From: Ruminococcus flavefaciens
Lineage (GTDB): Bacteria > Bacillota > Clostridia > Oscillospirales > Ruminococcaceae
Assembly: GCA_902777125.1 (NCBI GenBank)
Contig: CACYSQ010000015.1
Span: 1-49,044, forward strand
Reading direction: 5' to 3'
Length of the DNA stretch: 49,044 nucleotides
Under the pieces are notes generated by a model. It saw only the letters and a list, made by a program, of their open reading frames with translations, was not told the origin of the DNA and did not search any database. Below, one piece after another: positions 16,036 through 23,298 of this stretch. The translations under genes were made by a program, and so were the position numbers. How positions within the stretch are numbered: position 1 is the first letter of the stretch; every line of letters begins with the position of its first letter.

Positions 16036-16717
16036 TACCATGCTTCTTACCGAGGAAAACGGCATTCTCCGTCTTACTATGAATGCCCCCTCGAACAACC
16101 TCATGACCGCCGATTTCTTCCGCGATTACGAAGCCGTTATGGCTGAGGTCGAGGAGCGTGCAAAGTCCGGAAATATCAAGGGCTTTATCATCTGCGGCGG
16201 CGGACGCCATTTCAGCACCGGCGCTGATGTTGAAGCTCTCGCGGACCGTTCTGCGGACGAAAACTGTGACGGAACAGGCGAGCTCCCGGCGGGTCACATT
16301 AAGCAGAAGCACTTCTTCACGTTCCTCCGCGGACTGAATTTCCCGGTAGTCAGCGTAGTTACGGGCTTCTGTATCGGTTCCGGCAGCGAGATAGCGGTCA
16401 ACAGCCACTACAGGATAATCGAAAAGAACGCCCGCGTGGGTCAGCCAGAGTCCACATTCGGCATACTCCCGGCACTCGGCGGTGTCGCAAGAACTATCGA
16501 CATCTGCGGTATGCAGAACGCCTACGAGCTGGTGATGTCCGGCGAGCTGATACCTGCCGAGAGAGCGTATGAGATAGGCTGGGCGGATATTTTTGCCGAA
16601 AAGAAGCAGGGGATACCTGCTGCCGAAAGGCTCATCGGCTACATCGCCGAAAGAGGAGATTTCGTCCCGGAAAAGGCAAAGACGATAATGCGCGAATACA
16701 AGGAGACTGAGCTATGA
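16028..16717 (+). CDS. Enoyl-CoA hydratase/isomerase family protein 2
   Basis: A 229-residue second crotonase-fold enzyme, ATG preceded by GGAGG within the upstream gene. Oxyanion motifs are GRHFSTGADVEAL (near 59-71) and GFCIGSGSEIAV (113-124). Glu121 and Glu141 (GQPESTFG) keep the 20-residue spacing of classical hydratase acids. An insertion of charged residues (about 72-92) follows the first motif. It overlaps the dehydrogenase gene by ATGA, so both are made together, consistent with a reduction-dehydration module. Whether the two hydratases form a hetero-oligomer, or one acts as an isomerase that shifts the double bond, cannot be told from sequence. Confidence 0.85.
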   Translation: MSDTMLLTEENGILRLTMNAPSNNLMTADFFRDYEAVMAEVEERAKSGNIKGFIICGGGRHFSTGADVEALADRSADENCDGTGELPAGHIKQKHFFTFLRGLNFPVVSVVTGFCIGSGSEIAVNSHYRIIEKNARVGQPESTFGILPALGGVARTIDICGMQNAYELVMSGELIPAERAYEIGWADIFAEKKQGIPAAERLIGYIAERGDFVPEKAKTIMREYKETEL

Positions 16718-17838
16718 AAATAGGAATAGTCGGCTACGGAAAAATGGGCAGGGACATTTTCTCCCTGTTTTTCGATAAGATCAACGGTGCGGAGTTCGTG
16801 GTGCTCGATACCTTCGGCGCTGAGGAAAACACTGCCGCACTGATAAAGACCCTCGATAAGCAGCTCAGGAGGAAAAAGCTCACCGAGGAGCAGTATGAGG
16901 CTAAAAAGAACGCCTTCCTGTTCACCGACAGGGCTGAGGATATGGCTGGCTGCGACGTCGTTATCGAGGCTGTTTTCGAGAACATCGGCGTTAAAAAGGA
17001 GCTTTTCGGAAAGCTTTCCGGCATCGTCGGAAAGGACTGCCTGCTCCTCACGAACACCTCGTCCCTCGATATCGCGGAGGTTTTCGCTGATATCCCCGGC
17101 AGGGAACGCTGCTTCGGTATGCACTTCTTCTACCCCGTAAAGCTCACCGGCTTCGTTGAGCTGAACGTCCTCCCCGAAAATATCCGTGAGAACATTGACA
17201 GGGCGGCTGAAATGGTGGAGCAGACCGGCAAGAAGCCCATAGTTTTTGCCGGTGAGTACCACATCTACCTCAATCAGATACTCTCCTGCATGGTCGCTCA
17301 CGCTATCTACCTCCACGACAGCAAGGGCATATCCGTAAGGGAGACAAGACGCGGTATATCGGGACTTTACGCCGTTGCGGACGCCTTTGAGATACTCGAC
17401 AGCATCGGTCTCGGACTTATGGCGGGAAAGCCGGACGGCTTCCGCATCGAAAGGAACAAGAGCCTCCTCGGCTATAGCTGCGGACGCATGAGCGAATGGC
17501 TGGAGCAGGGCTGTCCGAAGGAGCCGCTGAGCTTCCTCGATTTCATCAGCGAGAAAGAGAACGAGACCGGCAATGATACGAGCGGACTTGACCTCAGCAT
17601 GGCTTCGCTGATACTCTGCGAGCTTGTGAATGCCCTCGAGGACAACAAGGACTGCGATACGGCACTGTTTATCGAGGCTGTTCAGGATACGCTCGGACTT
17701 GCCGAAACACCGGCTCATTACTATAAAAAGTACGGTCCGGAGGCTATCTTCGCCGAGCTCGAAAGGCTCAGCGCTGTTACCGGATTCGGCTCATACACCC
17801 ACGCGGACAAGACCGTCTGGGACGGATACTTAAAGTAG
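16714..17838 (+). CDS. 3-hydroxyacyl-CoA dehydrogenase family protein
   Basis: A 374-residue member of the FadB/HAD-type dehydrogenases. The Rossmann motif is GYGKMG (residues 7-12). The catalytic set is complete with family spacing: Ser116 (NTSSLDI), His137 (GMHFFYPV), Glu149 and Asn187 (YLNQIL), which matches Ser/His/Glu/Asn of human HAD exactly in spacing (21, 12, 38). In the cluster it takes the place of a ketoreductase: no short-chain FabG is present. It would reduce the beta-keto intermediate after each condensation. The C-terminal half keeps both helical domain segments and is of normal length or longer. Use of a beta-oxidation-type dehydrogenase with ACP enzymes is unusual; it may act on CoA thioesters instead. 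Confidence 0.88.
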   Translation: MKIGIVGYGKMGRDIFSLFFDKINGAEFVVLDTFGAEENTAALIKTLDKQLRRKKLTEEQYEAKKNAFLFTDRAEDMAGCDVVIEAVFENIGVKKELFGKLSGIVGKDCLLLTNTSSLDIAEVFADIPGRERCFGMHFFYPVKLTGFVELNVLPENIRENIDRAAEMVEQTGKKPIVFAGEYHIYLNQILSCMVAHAIYLHDSKGISVRETRRGISGLYAVADAFEILDSIGLGLMAGKPDGFRIERNKSLLGYSCGRMSEWLEQGCPKEPLSFLDFISEKENETGNDTSGLDLSMASLILCELVNALEDNKDCDTALFIEAVQDTLGLAETPAHYYKKYGPEAIFAELERLSAVTGFGSYTHADKTVWDGYLK

Positions 17839-17866
17839 TTTTTAGTTAAAGAAAAGGAAAGTGAAT

Positions 17867-19075
17867 ATGAAAAAGATTGTTGTTACAGGATTAGGCGCTG
17901 TTACCGCTATCGGAAATAACGTGAACGATTACTGGGAGGGTCTCCTCGCAGGAAAGTGCGGTATGCGTACATTCGACCGTATCCCGACTGAGGGTCACGA
18001 TACTACCGTTGCGGCTCAGGTCGATGATTCATTCGAGGCTGAGGCTTCAAAATACTGGAAAAAGCGTCAGCTCAACGCCACTACCACCACCACGAGAATG
18101 GGACTTGCTTCCGCAGGCGAGGCTGTTGCAGATGCAGGTCTCGACGAGGGCGAATTCGACCGCAGCAGAGTCGGCGTCATCTACGGCGTTATCGACAACT
18201 CCTACGAGGACTATGAGCTCGACAAGCCCCTCAACATCACGCTGAAAAAGATGCCGAATGAGCTTCCGGCTCTCGTTTCTATCAGGTATGGCTTCGGCGG
18301 TCCCGCTTTCAACCTCAGTACCGCCTGTGCTTCATCGGCTTACGCCCTCGCTATCGGCAAGCAGTTCATCGAGAACGGCACCTGCGATATGGTAGTATGC
18401 GGCGGTATCTCCAATACAGTAACTCACCTCGTTATCAGCGGCTTCAACCAGCTCCTTGCCATGTCGGTAAACCCTGACCCTGCAACGGCTGCGCGTCCCT
18501 TCACCAAGAACCGTGACGGATTCATCATGGGCGAGGGCGGCGGTACCGTGATTATTGAGTCCGAGGAGTCCGCAAAGGCAAGAGGCGCTAAGATATACTG
18601 TGAGCTTGCCGGTGCTGCAATGTGCAGCGAGGCGTTCAACCTCACTGCTCCCAAAACTGACGGAACAGGTATGTCCATATCCATGAGAATGGCTCTGGAG
18701 AACGCTTCTATGTCACCTGACGAGATCGACTACATCAACGCTCACGGCACTTCGACAGGTCTCAACGACCTCTACGAGACTATGGCTATCAAGGACGTTT
18801 TCGGTGAGAGAGCCTACGATATACCGGTATCCTCCGTCAAGGCTTCTATCGGTCATACTCTTGCTGCCGGCGGTGCGCTGGAGGCTATCGCCTGCGTAAA
18901 GGCTATCAATACCGGTATAGTTCCTCCCACGATACACTATGACGAGCCCGACCCGGAACTCGACCTCAACTACGTTCCCAACAAGCCGCAGGAGCATACC
19001 GTGAACGCTGCTATCTCCAATTCCTTCGGCTTCGGCGGTCACAACGCAACGCTGGTATTCAGAAAGTACGAATAA
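17867..19075 (+). CDS. Beta-ketoacyl-ACP synthase (FabF/KS-alpha-like)
   Basis: A 402-residue thiolase-fold ketosynthase. ATG at 17867 lies after AAAGGAA; an in-frame GTG at 17861 is too near. The catalytic triad is intact: Cys154 in LSTACASSAYA, His293 in NAHGTSTGLND and His330 in KASIGHTLAAGGALEA, with Lys325. It therefore should catalyse Claisen condensation and is not a chain-length factor, in which the Cys is lost. It is the only ketosynthase in the cluster, so it either acts alone or borrows a housekeeping partner. A Thr run (ATTTTTTRMG, near residues 71-79) is a minor oddity. Likely substrate is a starter from the AMP ligase with malonyl-ACP extender. Confidence 0.92.
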   Translation: MKKIVVTGLGAVTAIGNNVNDYWEGLLAGKCGMRTFDRIPTEGHDTTVAAQVDDSFEAEASKYWKKRQLNATTTTTRMGLASAGEAVADAGLDEGEFDRSRVGVIYGVIDNSYEDYELDKPLNITLKKMPNELPALVSIRYGFGGPAFNLSTACASSAYALAIGKQFIENGTCDMVVCGGISNTVTHLVISGFNQLLAMSVNPDPATAARPFTKNRDGFIMGEGGGTVIIESEESAKARGAKIYCELAGAAMCSEAFNLTAPKTDGTGMSISMRMALENASMSPDEIDYINAHGTSTGLNDLYETMAIKDVFGERAYDIPVSSVKASIGHTLAAGGALEAIACVKAINTGIVPPTIHYDEPDPELDLNYVPNKPQEHTVNAAISNSFGFGGHNATLVFRKYE

Positions 19076-19081
19076 TTGCAT

Positions 19082-19107
19082 GGGGCGATGTGGGCATCGC
19101 CCCCTAC
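19082..19107. repeat. REP-like palindrome between ketosynthase and tautomerase genes
   Basis: Imperfect palindrome: GGGGCGATG, short spacer, CATCGCCCCCTAC. It belongs to the same family as copies at 24956, 25014, 26074, 26268, 30155, 37295 and 38317. Confidence 0.7.
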
Positions 19108-19131
19108 AGATACATTGAAAGGATAAATAAA

Positions 19132-19488
19132 ATGCCGATCGCACAGATGAAGACAAATTATAAGTTTGCTGCTCCCGAGCTCCGCACAGCATTCCTTGAC
19201 GATGCCGTAAACGAGCTTGCGGATATCCTCAGAAAGCCCCTTCCGGCTATCATGGCAATGCTCGATGAGAGCCCGATGTATATGAACAAGTCAGAGGACA
19301 CCGTATTCTTCGCGGAGTTCAGGTACATTCTCCCGCCTGAATACGCCGACAGCAAGGCGGAATTCCTCAAGGAGCTCGCCGACCGTATGCTGGCACTCAT
19401 ACAGAAGCACACCCACGTTGACCCCTACCGCATTTATATGCAGTTCACCGAAATGACACGCGAGGGCGCGTGGAAATACACCCCCTAA
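19132..19488 (+). CDS. MIF/tautomerase superfamily protein
   Basis: A 118-residue protein starting Met-Pro, so Met removal exposes the N-terminal Pro used by tautomerases as catalytic base. Length and pattern follow the macrophage migration inhibitory factor branch: KPLPAIMAMLDES near 33-45, and the C-terminal DPYRIYMQFTEMTREGAWK, which matches the MIF end in layout. It would form a trimer and tautomerise or isomerise a keto/enol or unsaturated carbonyl compound. Its place inside an ACP cluster suggests action on a polyketide-like keto intermediate, which is inference. A REP-like repeat sits just upstream, so it may be a later addition to the cluster. Confidence 0.8.
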   Translation: MPIAQMKTNYKFAAPELRTAFLDDAVNELADILRKPLPAIMAMLDESPMYMNKSEDTVFFAEFRYILPPEYADSKAEFLKELADRMLALIQKHTHVDPYRIYMQFTEMTREGAWKYTP

Positions 19489-19491
19489 CAG

Positions 19492-19524
19492 GAATTGAGA
19501 ATTGAGAATGAAGAATTGAGAATT
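19492..19524 (+). repeat. Short direct repeat GAATTGAGAATT
   Basis: GAATTGAGAATT-type units overlap and recur three times in 33 bases between the tautomerase and hydrolase genes. It is AT-rich and purine-rich; no function assigned. Confidence 0.6.
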
Positions 19525-19603
19525 ATCGATCAGCTTTCATCTCTTAATCATATTGAATATACTTTTGGGGTATGAAACTTTTTCAAAGAGAGGAATTAAT
19601 AAT

Positions 19604-20728
19604 ATGAAATGGGCAATAAGAGACCTGCTTAACCCCGTAGTTACACGTTCGATGCTCTACGGCAGCGACCCCTTCGACATTGAGTCCATACTCAAAAAAG
19701 TGGACGCTATCAAGGCTATGAGCGGCAAAAAGATACAGGAGGTATGGCTCGGCGAGTGGAATGAGAAGATCCAGCGCTATACCGAGCTCCGCGACAAGGC
19801 TGAGGCTGCCGGAAACAAGATCTCCGCAAGAGAATACGCAAAAATGGTGACCGAGTGTCACTATGCCTGCTTTATGATAAACATTGAGGACGTCGAGAAC
19901 AAGAGAGCTATCTACTCCGGTCTCGAGGAGAGCTACCGTCACTACATAAAGCTCTGCAAGAACAAGGTCGAGTACGCTGAGATAGACACCAAATTCGGCA
20001 AGATACCGGCTTATATCCACTACCCGGATTCCGGCAGAAAGACCGGCTATCCCACTGTTATCACATATTCCGGCATCGGAAGCTGCAAGGAGGAGCTCGA
20101 AATGCTTGCGGCTCCCCTCAACGAGCGCGGCATTGCCGTAATAACTCCCGATATGCCCGGTGCAGGCGCTTCCATTATCCACAACAACATCAAGTGCGGC
20201 GGCAAGCAGATGGAGGCTGCATTTGACGGCATATACAAGTTCGTAAAGGCTCATAAGAAGCTCGACGAGAAGAACATGGCTAACTTCGGTCTCTGCATGG
20301 GCGGCGGCTACGCATTCCGCGCTACCGTCAAGAACCCGAAGGTCAAGGCTTGCGTAAGCCTTTTCCCGCTGCTCATGAACTTCGCCGACCAGGGCTCTAT
20401 CCCGGTGTGGATGAAGCGCGGCAAGTGGAGCAGCTACCAGTACTGCGAGGACTACCTCGAGAGTATGCGCGTTCTTGAGGAGGGCACCCACAAGGCGGAC
20501 TTCCTCATGGTCTACAGCAGCGACGACAACTGGATGACTCCCGAGGCTTCCCAGAAGCTCCTCGACAAGGCTCAGGGCTACAAGGAGTGCATTCACATCG
20601 AGGACAAGCCTGCCTACGTTTCGGAGGAGACTATCATGCACGCAATGCCGGTCGGTGAGCAGTACCACTGGGTAAAGCACATCGCCGCTGATTTCCTTGC
20701 AGAAAGACTTATTGGGGGTAAGAAGTAA
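19604..20728 (+). CDS. Alpha/beta hydrolase with Cys nucleophile (dienelactone hydrolase-like)
   Basis: A 374-residue alpha/beta hydrolase. ATG at 19604 is preceded by GAGAGG; 17 codons upstream in the open frame are not supported. The N-terminal cap (1 to about 145) is helical. The core has ITYSGIGSCKEELEML (oxyanion region near 153-168), the nucleophile elbow FGLCMGGGY with Cys231 instead of Ser, an acid in YSSDDNWMTP (Asp307/308) and candidate His346, 355 or 359. Cys in the elbow is typical of dienelactone hydrolases; layout with a long N-terminal cap also resembles FrsA/DUF1100 esterases. It may hydrolyse or form a lactone or ester of the pathway product. The next gene overlaps its stop by one base. 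Confidence 0.75.
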   Translation: MKWAIRDLLNPVVTRSMLYGSDPFDIESILKKVDAIKAMSGKKIQEVWLGEWNEKIQRYTELRDKAEAAGNKISAREYAKMVTECHYACFMINIEDVENKRAIYSGLEESYRHYIKLCKNKVEYAEIDTKFGKIPAYIHYPDSGRKTGYPTVITYSGIGSCKEELEMLAAPLNERGIAVITPDMPGAGASIIHNNIKCGGKQMEAAFDGIYKFVKAHKKLDEKNMANFGLCMGGGYAFRATVKNPKVKACVSLFPLLMNFADQGSIPVWMKRGKWSSYQYCEDYLESMRVLEEGTHKADFLMVYSSDDNWMTPEASQKLLDKAQGYKECIHIEDKPAYVSEETIMHAMPVGEQYHWVKHIAADFLAERLIGGKK

Positions 20729-22287
20729 TGTCCGCGAATTTTTTTGATTACTACGCAAAGTACGCTCAGGAAACTCCCGACAAGGTGCTCCTGAGAATAG
20801 ACGAGAATGAGCTCACATACAGCGATTTCATGAAGAAGACCGCAGTTCTCGCCTCCGGCATGAAGAAGCTCGGCATCGGTGAGGACGACAAGGTCGGCAT
20901 CTGTATGCCCAACAGCATCGAGTGGTACATCGTTTTCTGGTCGGCAGTAAGAATTGGCGCTCAGCCTGTTCCGATGGACCCGCAGAGCGGTTCGCTCGAG
21001 CTCTCACGCCTTATCCCGGCGACTACCTCGAAGGTAATGTTCATCTCCGAGAAGTACCGCACAAACAACATCATCAAGGCTGTAAGCGACCTCGTTCCCT
21101 CGAAGATACAGCTCGCAAAGGTAGTATGCTTTGCACCCGAGGAGGCTGTTCCGGCTGACGCTGCATACATTTCCGCTGACAAGTTCATCGCTGAATACTG
21201 CGGAACAGACTGCGATATCTACCAGCCCGACTACCTCCACACTATCTCCCTCGCCTGCACATCAGGCAGCACCGGCACTCCCAAGATACTGTCAGTTCCG
21301 TCCGGCGGCTTCCTCTCAACTCAGGAGGAAATGGGAACATACCTCGATTTCACAGCGGACGACGTTATGATGCTCGGCATGACCCTCTATCATCAGGGCG
21401 GCTTCGGCATGGGACTCCAGATGGCTCTCAAGGGCGGTACTGTTATGTACCAGCCGCAGTTCAATCCGATAGACTTCCTTGAAACTGTTCAGAAGTACAG
21501 GATAAACATTATCCAGCTCACCTCAACTCTTGCAAAGGTCCTGCTCTCAACTCCCGACTTTGACAAGTACGACCTTTCAAGCGTCCGCATCTGCTACTTC
21601 GCAGGAGAGGTGCTCCCCAAGGAGATAGCGGACATCTTCGTTGAAAAGCTCGGTATCCGCGTTATCAACGTCATCGGCTCCTCCGAGACCTGCACTATGG
21701 TCGTTTGGGACTCCGCAAGAGATGCCGGCACTGACCCCAGCGACTTCCGCAAGCTCAGCTTCACAGACGTCCGTGTTATCGACGAAAAGCACAATGACGT
21801 TCCCGAGGGCGAGACCGGTGAGCTCTGCGTCTATACTGACGGCGTTATCCTCAACTATTTCGGCAACCCTGAGCTCTCCGCAGAGAAGATACTCACCGAC
21901 GATCAGGGACGCCGCTGGTTCTGCACAGGCGACCTCGTGAACAAGCTTCCCGGCGGTATCGTAAGATTTGCCGGACGCAGCAAGCGTATCATCAAGCGCG
22001 GCGGAAACCTCGTTCACGCCGAGGAGGTAGAAGCCTGCCTGCTCACTCACCCGAAGATAGCTGCCGCAGCCGTTACCGACGAGCCGCACCCTGTTATCGG
22101 TCAGCAGATAGTTGCCTATATTCAGCCAAAGGGCGACGAAAAGGTGACTCGCGGCGAGCTCGCGAAGTATTTCGACGGCAAGCTCTCAGCCTACAAGGTG
22201 CCCGACAAGGTCATTCTCGTTGAGGAGATACCCAAGGACATCGGCAAGATACAGTTCAAATACCTCAGAAAAAAGGAGTATAAATAA
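20728..22287 (+). CDS. Acyl-CoA/acyl-ACP synthetase (AMP-binding)
   Basis: A 519-residue ANL-family adenylating enzyme. Motifs in order: phosphate loop TSGSTGTPK near 178-186, the ATP-binding region VINVIGSSETC near 313-323, WFCTGDLVNK near 402-411, FAGRSKRIIKRGGNLVHAEEVE near 417-438 (hinge and A8), and the C-terminal catalytic Lys in PKDIGKIQFKYLRKK. It should activate a carboxylic acid as acyl-adenylate and transfer it to CoA or, given the ACP gene that overlaps its stop (TAATG), to ACP 2. It thus likely provides the starter unit. The starter cannot be named from sequence. Start overlaps the hydrolase stop by one base. Confidence 0.92.
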   Translation: MSANFFDYYAKYAQETPDKVLLRIDENELTYSDFMKKTAVLASGMKKLGIGEDDKVGICMPNSIEWYIVFWSAVRIGAQPVPMDPQSGSLELSRLIPATTSKVMFISEKYRTNNIIKAVSDLVPSKIQLAKVVCFAPEEAVPADAAYISADKFIAEYCGTDCDIYQPDYLHTISLACTSGSTGTPKILSVPSGGFLSTQEEMGTYLDFTADDVMMLGMTLYHQGGFGMGLQMALKGGTVMYQPQFNPIDFLETVQKYRINIIQLTSTLAKVLLSTPDFDKYDLSSVRICYFAGEVLPKEIADIFVEKLGIRVINVIGSSETCTMVVWDSARDAGTDPSDFRKLSFTDVRVIDEKHNDVPEGETGELCVYTDGVILNYFGNPELSAEKILTDDQGRRWFCTGDLVNKLPGGIVRFAGRSKRIIKRGGNLVHAEEVEACLLTHPKIAAAAVTDEPHPVIGQQIVAYIQPKGDEKVTRGELAKYFDGKLSAYKVPDKVILVEEIPKDIGKIQFKYLRKKEYK

Positions 22288-22538
22288 TGAATAACCTCAA
22301 TTTTGATGAATTCGTTCAGACTATCGCGGACTACACAGGAGTTGACGCTTCCGAGATAAACCGCGATACCGACGTTTACGATGACCTCTACCTCGATTCC
22401 CTCGGACTTTTCGGTCTCGGCTCTCAGATAACCGAGAACTACAAGCTCAATATCCCGCTCTCACTTGTCGCTTCTATCAGCAAGGTAGGCGAGATATTCG
22501 ACCTCCTCAACGAAAAGGGAACTCCCGTAGAGGAATAA
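22287..22538 (+). CDS. Acyl carrier protein 2
   Basis: An 83-residue acyl carrier protein, stop/start overlapping the ligase gene. The phosphopantetheine site is Ser38 in DDLYLDSLGLFGL; Tyr-Leu replaces the usual Gly-Ala before Asp-Ser. Housekeeping length. Position directly after the AMP ligase suggests it takes the activated starter acid, while ACP 1, next to the acyltransferase, may carry malonate. This division of labour is inferred. Confidence 0.9.
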   Translation: MNNLNFDEFVQTIADYTGVDASEINRDTDVYDDLYLDSLGLFGLGSQITENYKLNIPLSLVASISKVGEIFDLLNEKGTPVEE

Positions 22539-22539
22539 T

Positions 22540-23238
22540 ATGGTATTGTTTTTTCTCCCTCATGCAGGCGGTTCCGCAAAGAGCTACAGCTCGTTCAAGC
22601 GCTTTCTCCCGAAGGAGCTGAACGTTGTCCCGATGGAGCTTTCCGGACGCTTCACGCGTTCCGGTGAGCCTTTGCTCGATACCGTTGAGGACTGCGTTTC
22701 CGACCTCATCGGAAAGCACCGTTCCCTCCTTGAGACTGAGGACTATGCTGTCTTCGGACACAGTATGGGCACGGTCCTCGCGTGTGAGCTTGTCCGTCAG
22801 GCTAAGGCGGAGGGACTGAAAATGCCGGTACACGTTTTCTTCTCCGGCAAGAACCCTCCCGATGAGGGCGTTCACTGCTTCGAGAATGTGGAGAACGCCT
22901 CCGATGATGAAATAGTCGCTTTCTTCAGCAAAAACTCCCTGTCCTCGAACGCTCCCGTTCCGGACGAGGAGCTTATGCGGACGCTCAACCGCATACTCTG
23001 CACTGATGTGCGTATGGCTGAACGCTGCAGCGTCTCACCGGAGCAGGTCGGACTTTCCTGCGGTATCACGGTGCTGTACGGCACTGAGGATATGCTCATG
23101 CAGGACGTTGATATGCGGAGCTGGCAGAGGTTCACGGCAGGGGAATGCAGAGTGTATCCGTTCTCGGGCGGACATTTCTACTACGCCCAGCACAAGGAAG
23201 AGGTCTGCCGCATCATTGCGGAAAGGCTCGGGATATAA
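22540..23238 (+). CDS. Type II (external) thioesterase, GrsT/RifR-like
   Basis: A 232-residue alpha/beta hydrolase typical of thioesterases found with NRPS and PKS systems. It opens with LFFLPHAGGSAKSY (oxyanion region, residues 3-16), MELSGRFTR near 32-40, the nucleophile elbow VFGHSMGTVL with Ser75, an acid in YGTEDMLM and the His in FSGGHFYYAQH. Such enzymes free misacylated carrier proteins and can also release products. The start lies one base after the ACP 2 stop, and the cluster ends at the terminator just after this gene. Its presence is the strongest local sign that this is a secondary-metabolite type pathway and not primary fatty acid metabolism. Confidence 0.9.
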   Translation: MVLFFLPHAGGSAKSYSSFKRFLPKELNVVPMELSGRFTRSGEPLLDTVEDCVSDLIGKHRSLLETEDYAVFGHSMGTVLACELVRQAKAEGLKMPVHVFFSGKNPPDEGVHCFENVENASDDEIVAFFSKNSLSSNAPVPDEELMRTLNRILCTDVRMAERCSVSPEQVGLSCGITVLYGTEDMLMQDVDMRSWQRFTAGECRVYPFSGGHFYYAQHKEEVCRIIAERLGI

Positions 23239-23254
23239 AATTCACATTACGAAA

Positions 23255-23289
23255 AATGCTCATACAAGAACTGTATGAGCATTATTTTT
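23255..23289. terminator. Bidirectional terminator after the ACP cluster and flippase gene
   Basis: Perfect 12-bp stem AATGCTCATACA / TGTATGAGCATT with an AGAAC loop, then ATTTTT on the plus strand; AATTTTT-like tract also on the minus strand side. It sits between two convergent genes. Confidence 0.88.
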
Positions 23290-23298
23290 GCGTCTGTA

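Noticed and set aside
13193-23238. Polyketide beta-branching (HMG-CoA synthase) cassette
   Set aside because: ACP, KS and two crotonase genes are reminiscent of it, but no HMG-CoA synthase-like gene is present and the KS keeps its active Cys.
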